From the NCBI GenBank assembly GCA_038106145.1, contig JAYODD010000008.1:1-64000 (forward strand): DNA of 64,000 nt, given 5' to 3'. The translations under genes and the position numbers were made by a program. Source of the stretch: JBFJKD01 sp038106145 (GTDB lineage Bacteria; Pseudomonadota; Gammaproteobacteria; Pseudomonadales; Porticoccaceae). The notes beneath the pieces were generated by a model. The model worked only from the letters and a program-made list of their open reading frames with translations. It was not told the origin of the DNA and did not search any database. This document shows, in pieces, positions 43,573-51,679 of the stretch. Position 1 is the stretch's first letter, and each line of letters opens with the position of its first letter.

Positions 43573-43764
43573 ATGAAAATAGCGCCAGCATTACTATTTA
43601 TTATTTTTCCATTTGTTGCCGTAGCTAATGAAGACGGCCTAAAACAGATTGCCGATGCCGCCAAATCAAGATCAATAGGGTCAGACTCCATTGATTTCGG
43701 CCCACCAACACCCCTGCCCTTCTCGGCATTAACTGCACGCCAGAATTTATCCGCCCGTTTTTAA
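43573..43764 (+). pseudogene. Truncated secreted-protein gene
   Basis: The first ~31 codons (MKIAPALLFIIFPFVAVANE, then DGLKQIADAAK) look like a genuine signal peptide and mature start, beginning 17 bases after the yoeB stop. The frame then runs into the REP-like hairpin at 43671-43695 and continues through unrelated sequence to the TAA at 43762-43764. It is probably the 5' remnant of a gene whose rest was lost. Confidence 0.5.
43671..43695. repeat. REP-like hairpin, single copy
   Basis: ATCAAT ... ATTGAT palindrome around GGGTCAGACTC, identical in its core to the repeats at 42864-42911. It disrupts the secreted-protein remnant at 43573. Confidence 0.75.
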
Positions 43765-44972
43765 GGCTCGGACTGCGTTAGTGCAACCCGCAGCGCGCGG
43801 CTTTGCGAACGCCACCAGATCAGGACTGCCAGCGCCAGTAACGCGAGCATGGGCAGGGTGACAAACAACATGGCCTGCCAGCCAAACTGCACCACCAGCC
43901 AGCCCGCACTCATCGCGCCGATGGCCTGAATACCAAATATGGTGACGTCGTTGGCGGCCTGAACGCGAAATTTTTCAGTGGGGCCATAACTTTCTGGCAG
44001 CAGCGTGGTGCCACCAATAAACAGAAAATTCCAGCCCACCCCGAGCAACACCAGGCCAATCCAGTAGTCCGCGAAACCCGCGGGCGTGAACACCACCGCG
44101 ACCACCGCGAGGTAGGCGAGTATTCCGGTGGCAATCAGGCCGCGCGTGCCAAGATGACGGATCAGCCAGGGCGCGATAAACGAGGGGATAAACATGGCTG
44201 CCACATGGCTTTGAATCACCCATTTGGTGTCTTCCAGCGCGTGCCCATTCACCACATGCATATGCAGCGGCGTGGCGGTCATAATCAGGCTCATGACCGC
44301 AAAGCCCACTATCCCGGCGCCCATGGCGGCCCACAGCACCGGTTGTTTGAACAATACCCGCAGCGGTCTGCCGCCGCCGACCCGCTCCGCGGCCACGGTG
44401 GCGGGTTCCTGAAAACGTAGCAGCAACGCTGCCGTCAGCGCCGTTACGATCAGCAACAGCACAAACGATCCCTGAAAAGGCACGGCGAACCACGCCTGGC
44501 CCCGTGCGGCCAACTCGGGGCCGAGAAATGCGGCGACAATGCCACCCATCAAAACCCGCGAGGCGGCGCTGGCCATGCGGGTTGTATCGACACTCTCCAT
44601 GGCCGCAAACCGGTATTGCTGCCCCGCCGCAAGACCGATACCGAGCACGACCAGGGACAGCAGATAGAGTGGGAAATTCGCGTATTGCAGGGCCACCATG
44701 CCGAGCACGCAACCCCCACAGGCCAACAGCATGCAGGTGATGAACACCGATTTGCGCCCGAAGCTACGCATCGCCAGCACCACCGGCAACATGGCGCCAG
44801 CGGAGCCCAGCATAAATACCGCCACCGGCACCGTGGCGTAGGCAGGGTCCGGCGCCAGATGGGCGCCGATAATGCTGCCGACAAACACCACGAAGGACGG
44901 AATGGACATGCTCAGCGCCTGACAGACCGTCAGCAGCCAGACATTTTTGGCGGTGTCTACTGTTTTCAACAC
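43761..44972 (-). CDS. Major facilitator superfamily permease
   Basis: A 403-residue membrane protein with about twelve helices, without long loops. MRSFGRKSVFITCMLLACGG is a motif-A-like loop after helix 2; helix 5 region reads SRVLMGGIVAAFLGPELAA. It overlaps the end of the island remnant at 43761-43764 by four bases on the opposite strand. No substrate signal is visible. Neighbours: a small membrane protein gene upstream on the same strand (45417) across ~240 bases. Confidence 0.8.
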   Translation of the reverse strand: MLKTVDTAKNVWLLTVCQALSMSIPSFVVFVGSIIGAHLAPDPAYATVPVAVFMLGSAGAMLPVVLAMRSFGRKSVFITCMLLACGGCVLGMVALQYANFPLYLLSLVVLGIGLAAGQQYRFAAMESVDTTRMASAASRVLMGGIVAAFLGPELAARGQAWFAVPFQGSFVLLLIVTALTAALLLRFQEPATVAAERVGGGRPLRVLFKQPVLWAAMGAGIVGFAVMSLIMTATPLHMHVVNGHALEDTKWVIQSHVAAMFIPSFIAPWLIRHLGTRGLIATGILAYLAVVAVVFTPAGFADYWIGLVLLGVGWNFLFIGGTTLLPESYGPTEKFRVQAANDVTIFGIQAIGAMSAGWLVVQFGWQAMLFVTLPMLALLALAVLIWWRSQSRALRVALTQSEP

Positions 44973-45213
44973 TTTTATCCCCGGTGCTCACTCGTTACTT
45001 ACTTGTTACTTACCCGTACTTTCCTGGCTTAACCGCAGTCCACTCCTCGCTCAGCGGCGGTGGCAATTATGCGCACATGGCGCTGTCCGATCCGCGTTTG
45101 CGATGGGATGGCCGGGTGGGTTGCCGACACTCTTTATTTGCCGCCCTTTATCGCTTTTTAGCGTGGCCCACGACACCGGATTGATACGGCGTTCACAAGC
45201 GACGCTCCGGTGG

Positions 45214-45417
45214 TTACTGCTGCATTTGCTGTTCCATTTGCGCGCTGCGTTTTTCCAGGTCGGTTTGCAGTTGTTCCTGCACGGCGCGGGCGCGGCCGAG
45301 CTGATCCCCGTAAAGTACCTCGCCGATGGCCTCGGGCTCCGGCTGCGGTTCGCGCACCTTGCACATCACCACATATAGCGGTACGGCGATTAACAGCGCC
45401 AGCAGTACTTTTTTCAC
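45214..45417 (-). CDS. Small N-terminally anchored protein
   Basis: A 67-residue frame from a GTG complementary to 45415-45417: one membrane helix (MKKVLLALLIAVPLYVVMC) followed by a charged helix (RAVQEQLQTDLEKRSAQMEQQMQQ) likely to form a coiled coil. GGGGCTGAAGG precedes the start. The composition looks like a real envelope protein or lipoprotein-like anchor, but no family is recognised. Confidence 0.5.
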   Translation of the reverse strand: MKKVLLALLIAVPLYVVMCKVREPQPEPEAIGEVLYGDQLGRARAVQEQLQTDLEKRSAQMEQQMQQ

Positions 45418-45583
45418 CCTTCAGCCCCTGTTTTGTTCTGCCCGCGACACCGTTGAGACCCCGCCTGCGTTGAAACAGCCGTCTTTCTGCACAGGCTTAA
45501 TTTGTCAATGTAACCGGTTTTAAATTGAATGTCCGGTCAATATTTCGTTTACAATACACAAATTTTTTGCCTTAGGGGGTCAT

Positions 45584-46909
45584 ATGGGAGCGCGGAAATA
45601 CTGGTTTTCCGTTGTCATCGCGATTATTACCGGTCTACCGGGTGTCGCGCTGGCAAGCGGTATCAATCTCGAGGGGCTGGGAATTCGCGCCGTCAGCATG
45701 GGCGGCGCGTTCATTGCGGTGGCCGACGATGAGTCCGCCATCTACTGGAATCCGGCCGGGTTAACCCAACTGCGTGGTTCCGGGCTGTCCCTGGGCGTGT
45801 ACTCCATGAGCTCCAGCATGAGCGACCGGGATGGGGCCAGTAACAACTCGGTGTTCGACGGCTCCTTCGACCCCAATCAAGGGGATACTTTCCCGGCATT
45901 TGTCGAGACTGAGCCACAAAATTTCGATGACACGGAAGAGAACTGGCCGGGGGCCGGCACCATGCCGTCGTTTATGTATTTCAAAAACTTCGGCCGCTAT
46001 ACCCTCGCCGGTGGCGTGTACGGAGTGGGTGGCGCGTACTCCATGTACGAAGATGTGATCTACGATCCGAGCAACAACGCCCGCATCGAGGGGGACGTGT
46101 TCGCGATCTTCGGCGTGATGGCCTTTAACGCGTCGATCGGCTACCAACTCACCGACCAGTTGAGCCTGGGCCTGGGCGTGGAACTGCTGCACAGCGATTT
46201 TCGCGTGGATGTGGATAAGGACTATTTGGACGCGACAGGAGAGCCGGGAAACTACGAATACAAGGCCAAGGTGCGGGAACACGGCTACGGCTTTCAGGGC
46301 AATCTGGGGTTGCTGTACAAGGTCAATGAAAATTTTAGCATCGGTCTTGATTACAAAACCGGCAGTAGTTACGACCTCGAGGGCGAGACCAAGGTCAAAC
46401 TGCGGGGCCCGGGGGCGCCATTTCAGAGCAACGAAAAATCCGATAGCCGTACCGAGTTCAAGTACGCACCCTCGCTGGGCATCGGCTTTGCCTACCGCCC
46501 GCAACCGACGCTGACGCTGGCTGCGGACGTGGTCGTCGCCGACTGGCGGGACTTCAAATGGATGGGCTCCACCGCCGTATACGACGAGCAGGGGCCACTG
46601 CTGCAAAATGCCGATGGAGACCCGGACTGGCGTCTGGCCTACTCCTACCACGTTGGCGCGGAGTGGCGCTATTCCAGCCGCTATACGTTTCGCGCAGGCG
46701 TGCTGTGGGAAGAATCCGGGGTGCCCTCCGACTTCGAGGGTTTGACGACCACCACCATCGGCGATATTCGCTTTCTCAACTTTGGCCTTGGCGTGCAGCA
46801 CGAAAAGTGGAAAGTGGATTATCTGGTGGGCGGTATGTGGGGCGACAATGACCGCGGCGTCGAGCACTTCTGCCTGGATCTGGGCGTGCAATTTTCGCGC
46901 TCGCTGTAA
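45584..46909 (+). CDS. OmpP1/FadL-family outer-membrane channel
   Basis: A 441-residue beta-barrel precursor. Signal peptide MGARKYWFSVVIAIITGLPG ending in ALASG, followed by the hatch-like N-terminal region NLEGLGIRAVSMGGAFIAVADDESAIYWNPAGL, the family's signature. Alternating hydrophobic strands continue to the C-terminal LDLGVQFSRSL. FadL/TodX relatives admit long-chain fatty acids or aromatic hydrocarbons across the outer membrane. It lies next to the aniline-dioxygenase-like set but points towards it from the other side, so a hydrocarbon-uptake role is only suggested. Confidence 0.9.
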   Translation: MGARKYWFSVVIAIITGLPGVALASGINLEGLGIRAVSMGGAFIAVADDESAIYWNPAGLTQLRGSGLSLGVYSMSSSMSDRDGASNNSVFDGSFDPNQGDTFPAFVETEPQNFDDTEENWPGAGTMPSFMYFKNFGRYTLAGGVYGVGGAYSMYEDVIYDPSNNARIEGDVFAIFGVMAFNASIGYQLTDQLSLGLGVELLHSDFRVDVDKDYLDATGEPGNYEYKAKVREHGYGFQGNLGLLYKVNENFSIGLDYKTGSSYDLEGETKVKLRGPGAPFQSNEKSDSRTEFKYAPSLGIGFAYRPQPTLTLAADVVVADWRDFKWMGSTAVYDEQGPLLQNADGDPDWRLAYSYHVGAEWRYSSRYTFRAGVLWEESGVPSDFEGLTTTTIGDIRFLNFGLGVQHEKWKVDYLVGGMWGDNDRGVEHFCLDLGVQFSRSL

Positions 46910-46928
46910 CCAGCATCTTTACTTCCTC

Positions 46929-46956
46929 CCGGACCAGCCCGCTGCGGCAGGTCCGG
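46929..46956. terminator. Hairpin after the FadL-type gene
   Basis: CCGGACC (46929-46935) pairs with GGTCCGG (46950-46956), 20 bases past the stop codon, in a 260-base region between convergent genes. No T-run. Confidence 0.45.
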
Positions 46957-47169
46957 TAGTGCAGTTTACTGACCAGCGCGGCGGGCAAGCGATACGTTGG
47001 TGACCTTGTCACAACCGACTGATCAACAATTCTACTTTTCAGGCGTTTATTCAGAGGTAGTAATACGCACCACCAGATTGCCCGGATATTGACCTTTGCG
47101 GGAAAAAGCACGTTAGTACACATCGCGCACTAACGTTAGTCTTATGATCGATAAAAGACCGTATAGAGA

Positions 47170-48645
47170 CTAAAAACGCTCAAAATACTCTTTATGCTCC
47201 CAGTCCGTTACGGTAGAAAAAAAACGGTGTATTTCATGACGTTTTAGTCCCAGGTAATAATTAACAAATGTCTCACCAACCTTACTTTTTAACAATTCAG
47301 ATTGGTCTAGTGCAGTAATCGCTTCCATCAAACTCGCTGGCAACGGTGTTTTATCCGTCTGAGCATATGGGTCGTTTAACGGTGGGCCGGGGTCACGTTT
47401 GTTTTCAATGCCATCCAACCCGGCCACTATTTGCGTTGCAATGAATAAATAGGGATTTGCCGCAGGCTCGCCGGAACGGTTTTCAATGTGGACAGATGGG
47501 TCACCAACATTAGTCAACCTTAAAAAAGCTGCTTTGTTGTCAATGGACCAAACGGCGCGATTTGGCGCCAAAGCATTTGCATTGATACGCTTGTAGCCGT
47601 TAATTGTAGGGTTGGAGAACGCTGTACACGCTCGTGCATGCTCTATCAAGCCTGCAATATATCGCCGGCCAATAGCCGATACATCTTCACCTTTCTTGTT
47701 GGTAGCAAATAGATTTTTTGATGTAGTAATATCTACCAAAGACTGATGCAAATGCCAGCCTGACGAATACACATTAGGTAGCGCTGGCTTACACATAAAT
47801 GTCACCAAGTACCCATGTCGACGCGCTAATTGTTTTAGTGTCGAGCGCATCAGCACCATTGCATCGGCTGCTTGCATAGCAGGTAATGGTTCCATGGTTA
47901 TTTCACATTGACCAGGGCCCCACTCATCTTCGAGGGAACGAATCGGTAACTCTAATGCGGTAAGTTGTTGATGAAATAATTCCATTAGCGGTGCAATTTC
48001 ATCAAGATTTTGTTCGCCCTGGTACTGGTATGCATGCGCTAACGGAGAGACACTCGGGGGTTCAGGTGGTTGTGTTGACGCGCGCATAGTTAAGTGTGGG
48101 TCATCAATTTTGAATACATGGAACTCAACCTCAAGACCGACCATCAATTCATAACCTTTTTTGTACAACCTTTGAAGCTGTTCGGTCAATATACTACGTG
48201 GAGAAAATGGCATAGGTGCGCCTGATTTCAAATATAGATCTGACAATACCCATCCGGTTTTCTCTACCCAAGGTAATATTCTAAATGTCGTTGGATCTGG
48301 CACTAAAAGCATATCCCCAGCACCGCCCATTTCTGGATTACCGAAACCACCATCTTTACTAAACACCGGTAAGAAAATGTTATTAGCTGAGTCCATCGCA
48401 AAAATTGCGTGCGTACTCGCCAAACCATTTTTCAGCGCTGAGACAAACACTTTGGTTGGCAGCATCTTTCCACGTGTTAAACCATGTTGATCACAGTAGG
48501 TGACTCGCACGTAGTTGATACCCTCAGTATGCAAGCGTTTTATCAACGTTTTAGCTGAATCTTTTTGGGTGTTATTCCATAATCTATGTTTAGCGACGTA
48601 TTTATCCAACCCTATGGACGTTATATTGTCTTTCACATCGCTCAT
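47170..48645 (-). CDS. Glutamine-synthetase-like enzyme, gamma-glutamylanilide synthetase type
   Basis: A 491-residue GS-fold protein: the N-terminal beta-grasp part (TYCDQHGLTRGKMLP) and the catalytic barrel with VGLEVEFHVF, GPGQCEITMEPLPAM, SSGWHLHQSL and the adenylate/Glu site NRAVWSIDNKAAFLRL. Such proteins (TdnQ, AtdA1) glutamylate aniline before it is attacked by a dioxygenase. The adjacent genes encode Rieske dioxygenase beta and alpha subunits and a divergent glutamine amidotransferase, the composition of the tdn/atd aniline clusters. The stretch is AT-richer than its surroundings. Ordinary glutamine or polyamine glutamylation is the alternative. Confidence 0.75.
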   Translation of the reverse strand: MSDVKDNITSIGLDKYVAKHRLWNNTQKDSAKTLIKRLHTEGINYVRVTYCDQHGLTRGKMLPTKVFVSALKNGLASTHAIFAMDSANNIFLPVFSKDGGFGNPEMGGAGDMLLVPDPTTFRILPWVEKTGWVLSDLYLKSGAPMPFSPRSILTEQLQRLYKKGYELMVGLEVEFHVFKIDDPHLTMRASTQPPEPPSVSPLAHAYQYQGEQNLDEIAPLMELFHQQLTALELPIRSLEDEWGPGQCEITMEPLPAMQAADAMVLMRSTLKQLARRHGYLVTFMCKPALPNVYSSGWHLHQSLVDITTSKNLFATNKKGEDVSAIGRRYIAGLIEHARACTAFSNPTINGYKRINANALAPNRAVWSIDNKAAFLRLTNVGDPSVHIENRSGEPAANPYLFIATQIVAGLDGIENKRDPGPPLNDPYAQTDKTPLPASLMEAITALDQSELLKSKVGETFVNYYLGLKRHEIHRFFSTVTDWEHKEYFERF

Positions 48646-48692
48646 ACTTCCCCCAATAAATTTATTTTAATCGGACTTTGCCACAGTGTATG

Positions 48693-49217
48693 TTATAGAA
48701 AGAAGGTGTTGTTCTCTTGCAAACAGTCCGCATCAATCAAGTTGATTTGTTTAACTGCTATTTTTCTATCGCCGCCTTGTTTAACGATGGAATACCCCGC
48801 CCAGCCAGACAATATCCTGTGTTTACCATCAAACAAAGCATCAATGATAAAACTGGCCCTGGCGCGCACTTCGTTTTCGTCGCCTGGCCAGTACTCAACA
48901 TTACCCAATACGTGCCGCGTTCGAATGACCGGCTTCATAGAGTACGCCACACCTGTGCGAATACGCGCCACGCGGTCCTCCAAGCGGCGCCTATCGTGAA
49001 ACTCCAATGTAATCTCTTTTCGTGGATCACTGGCTGGATAGCTGCCTGGAATCCAATAAATACACTCATTACTGTAACACTCCAGCCACTCTTCAAGCTG
49101 CAAGTCATCAGCCGAACGTGCTTCCGCAAAAATTAGTGATTCACAGGCCTGCTTATCTTCGGTATCGAGCAAAGACGAAGTGGGTAACGGCCCTCTTACC
49201 TGCCAGTCTTCAAGCAA
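48693..49217 (-). CDS. Ring-hydroxylating dioxygenase beta subunit, damaged 5' end
   Basis: The open part (174 residues from a TTG start) carries the SnoaL-like beta-subunit fold: LEEWLECYSNECIYWIPGSY, EFHDRRRLEDRVARIRTGVAYS, RTRHVLGNVEYWPGDENEV. The same frame continues upstream through two TAA codons (complements of 49257-49259 and 49269-49271) to an ATG complementary to 49287-49289, which sits four bases after the alpha-subunit stop. The intervening residues (DYLIDVYYDGLILLLEDW) read as genuine N-terminus. So the ancestral start was the ATG, and the gene now needs either the internal TTG or recoding. It may be a pseudogene. Beta subunits stabilise the alpha3beta3 dioxygenase. Confidence 0.7.
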   Translation of the reverse strand: MLEDWQVRGPLPTSSLLDTEDKQACESLIFAEARSADDLQLEEWLECYSNECIYWIPGSYPASDPRKEITLEFHDRRRLEDRVARIRTGVAYSMKPVIRTRHVLGNVEYWPGDENEVRARASFIIDALFDGKHRILSGWAGYSIVKQGGDRKIAVKQINLIDADCLQENNTFFL

Positions 49218-49256
49218 AAGAATTAGGCCGTCGTAATAGACATCGATTAAGTAATC

Positions 49257-49289
49257 TTACGTTTTGATTTACTTATCTTTATCCTGCAT
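49257..49289 (-). pseudogene. Ancestral N-terminus of the beta-subunit gene with two in-frame stops
   Basis: Reading on the minus strand from the ATG complementary to 49287-49289, the codons give MQDKDK, TAA, IKT, TAA, then continue in the same frame as the beta subunit. Each TAA would be a Gln codon (CAA) with one base change. Spacing of four bases to the preceding alpha-subunit stop is typical of coupled subunit genes. Confidence 0.6.
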
Positions 49290-49293
49290 CGTT

Positions 49294-50607
49294 CTAACCT
49301 AATGGTGATTCGTCGTTGGATTGCATCAGTTTTTTCCACTCAGCAAAATAGGCACGCATGTGTATATCCGATGAAATAACGGAAGTGACCACACCCTGTT
49401 CGTCCTTTTTGTCCACATTCGTATAAAGGTGCCGACTCATATCTATCCAATCAATTTCGCGCTCTTGCATTCCCTTAAAGCATGCTTCAAAGTTTGCTGT
49501 GTCGTCTGGCTCTCCAAACGCTGGAAAATCTTCCTGAGTACGAAGCCTCAGGGTATTAACAGCAGCGGGCACATTGTCTATCGCTGTTGAGTACCACGAC
49601 ATATCAGATAACCCTACAGAAAGCGGTGTAATAACCTGTAATTGATTACCGATAAATAATAAATTTGGAAAGATATTTAGATTCATGCCAGCTCCTGTCG
49701 ACATTTCAAAATACTCGCGGGCTTTTTCCTCTCCCACTTNNNNNNNNNNTTCTTTAATCACTTGTTGAACTATTGCTTCACGACCAGGTTGTGGCCTTTG
49801 TCTATCAAATGCTGATTTTTCATACATGCAGGGACGTTGATCCAAAAATGTATGTCCGTTACCCAAAGCTTGCGAATACATCGGCGTGGCATCGATACTC
49901 CCGGCGAAATAGTCCAAATCCTTACCTTCACCGTATCGTTGCTGAGTCATTTGTAGCAACGACTGATGTGAGAACTCAGGGTGGTAGCCATCACCTGCAT
50001 TATCGTACAAACATTTCCAATTGGCGTGTACTGTAAAACGTTGCACACCACTGATACGAATAGTTTTATGGTCACCACCGTTGTGGTCAATCCACTCATC
50101 AATTCGACCGGCCGCTGATTTCAGATAATCCAGAATACCTTTTCTACCTCTATCAGCATTCAAAGTAGCGAATATAAAACCTCTATATTCGGAAACATAA
50201 GGCACCCTCTTTAAATCGAAACGGCGCTTATCGAACTCTTCGCCATACGCATTTGCATGAGAAATAGCTGCACATTCCCCCGTATTCTTAAACGTCCAAC
50301 CATGATAAGGGCAGGTAAAAAACGGCGTTTTATTACCTTTCTTTTCACGACAAACCGTAGCACCTCGGTGGGTGCATCTATTCAAAAGCACGTGTACCTT
50401 GGATTCTTTATCACGAGTAACTATCACTGAACGCAACCCCATTTTTCTAGCAACGAAGCTATTGGGCTCTGCTATTTCGCTGGCGTGTGCAAGATACACC
50501 CATGTTTCACCAAACACCTTCTGCTGTTCAGTAATAAAAAGTCGCTCGTCGGTGTACACCATTCGATGCACACGATGCTCTTGTACCAACTCATCGAAGT
50601 CATGCAT
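49294..50607 (-). CDS. Rieske non-heme iron dioxygenase alpha subunit (aniline dioxygenase-like)
   Basis: A 437-residue catalytic subunit. The Rieske [2Fe-2S] motif is CTHRGATVCREKKGNKTPFF followed by TCPYHGWTF (C-x-H ... C-x2-H, residues ~85-107), and the mononuclear iron ligands lie in DNAGDGYHPEFSHQSLL near residue 205 and a distal Asp. Ten N at 49740-49749 interrupt the gene, but both sides read in one frame, so the gap length is consistent with 10 modulo 3. Together with the GS-like enzyme, beta subunit and amidotransferase it matches an aniline or substituted-aniline oxygenase. An electron-transfer reductase is not in the window. Confidence 0.85.
   Translation of the reverse strand: MHDFDELVQEHRVHRMVYTDERLFITEQQKVFGETWVYLAHASEIAEPNSFVARKMGLRSVIVTRDKESKVHVLLNRCTHRGATVCREKKGNKTPFFTCPYHGWTFKNTGECAAISHANAYGEEFDKRRFDLKRVPYVSEYRGFIFATLNADRGRKGILDYLKSAAGRIDEWIDHNGGDHKTIRISGVQRFTVHANWKCLYDNAGDGYHPEFSHQSLLQMTQQRYGEGKDLDYFAGSIDATPMYSQALGNGHTFLDQRPCMYEKSAFDRQRPQPGREAIVQQVIKEXXXXVGEEKAREYFEMSTGAGMNLNIFPNLLFIGNQLQVITPLSVGLSDMSWYSTAIDNVPAAVNTLRLRTQEDFPAFGEPDDTANFEACFKGMQEREIDWIDMSRHLYTNVDKKDEQGVVTSVISSDIHMRAYFAEWKKLMQSNDESPLG
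49740..49749. other. Assembly gap of 10 N inside the Rieske alpha-subunit gene
   Basis: Ten N interrupt the catalytic domain between VQQVIKE and VGEEKAREYFEMS on the minus strand. Both flanks are coding in the same frame. Confidence 0.95.
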
Positions 50608-50648
50608 TTTTTATATGCCCTTTAAAAAAACCTATTATTGAGTATGTT

Positions 50649-50679
50649 AGTATATGCTGGCATTAAACATCATTGTCAA
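50649..50679 (-). promoter_or_regulatory. Candidate promoter for the dioxygenase genes
   Basis: On the minus strand a perfect TTGACA (complement of 50674-50679) and TATACT (complement of 50649-50654) are separated by 19 bases, slightly long. They lie in the 106-base AT-rich region between the alpha subunit and the divergent amidotransferase gene. Confidence 0.5.
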
Positions 50680-50713
50680 TTGCTTATTGGTCAACTTTAG
50701 CCATTGAACAACC

Positions 50714-51406
50714 ATGAAAATACACGTTTTGCATCATGTCCGCATACCCGTCATGCATGGTATAACTCGTTATCTTGACGCATCTTCCCACCAGGTCATC
50801 CACACCTATCTATCTGAAATAACAAGCTTTCCTTCTGTTTCAGATATCGACTGGCTAATTATTATGGGTGGCCCGATAAGCGCTAATGATGAGAACAACC
50901 ATCCATGGCTTGTGGCAGAAAAACAGTTTATAAAGCGTGTCATTGATAATGGAAAAACGGTGTTTGGCATATGCCTGGGCGCTCAGTTAATTGCCCAGTC
51001 GCTTGGCGCCAAAGTCACTACGAATAAACACCCTGAATTTGGGTGGCACTCGGTATACCCGTCGAAGGATATCCAGGACACTTTTTTGGCTAATGTATTT
51101 AGCCATGACATGGTTCTTTTTCATTCCCACGGTGAAACCTTTGACATTCCCGCAGGTGCAAAAAGAATTGCGTCAAGCGAAGCGTGTAAAAACCAAGGGT
51201 TTATTTATGACAATCGTGTCGTAGCAATTCAATTTCACCCAGAGATAACACCAGAGCTAGCTGAATTATTCAGCTACGATTGTCGTCCATCATGGAAACA
51301 GAGTCGCTACTATCAGGACGTTGACTACACAGCAACTCAGCCTCTTTTCACTCAATCTTCAACCATTATCAAAAAGTTACTGCATCTAATTGAAAACATC
51401 GTCTAG
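50714..51406 (+). CDS. Class I glutamine amidotransferase-like protein
   Basis: A 230-residue protein with a complete catalytic triad: Cys in VFGICLGAQLIAQSLGAKV, and His and Glu in AIQFHPEITPELAELF. The opening MKIHVLHHVRIPVMHGITRYL and the SDIDWLIIMGGPISANDE segment are those of the stand-alone GATase group. In tdn/atd aniline clusters a protein of this kind (TdnT/AtdA2) hydrolyses gamma-glutamylanilide or balances it; divergent placement next to the dioxygenase supports that role, but no activity can be read. Confidence 0.8.
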   Translation: MKIHVLHHVRIPVMHGITRYLDASSHQVIHTYLSEITSFPSVSDIDWLIIMGGPISANDENNHPWLVAEKQFIKRVIDNGKTVFGICLGAQLIAQSLGAKVTTNKHPEFGWHSVYPSKDIQDTFLANVFSHDMVLFHSHGETFDIPAGAKRIASSEACKNQGFIYDNRVVAIQFHPEITPELAELFSYDCRPSWKQSRYYQDVDYTATQPLFTQSSTIIKKLLHLIENIV

Positions 51407-51679
51407 TTTAAAAAAAGGTCAGTCATTGCGACGCAATCATGGCACCGTAGTCAGATTCTGACCGTCCAATAATTCGAAAGACGAACGCTCTTTTCCCGAC
51501 GGCCTTTTTTCATCCGCGTTTACAATGGAATTGCCGACAATTTTACTTTATCGCTGTTCACGACATCTGATTGGCCGTGCTTAAATAGTTGACGCCCTGG
51601 AGAGCGACAAAAAGCCCCTTAAGAAGAATAAGGTACTTTGAGAGGGATATTGCGATTCCTTCGTGAATGATCAGTTCAT

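Noticed and set aside
51407..51679. Gene between the amidotransferase and the sodium:solute symporter
   Set aside because: 273 bases between the convergent ends with no coding frame better than chance; the minus-strand frame at 51558-52007 is a shadow of the symporter gene.
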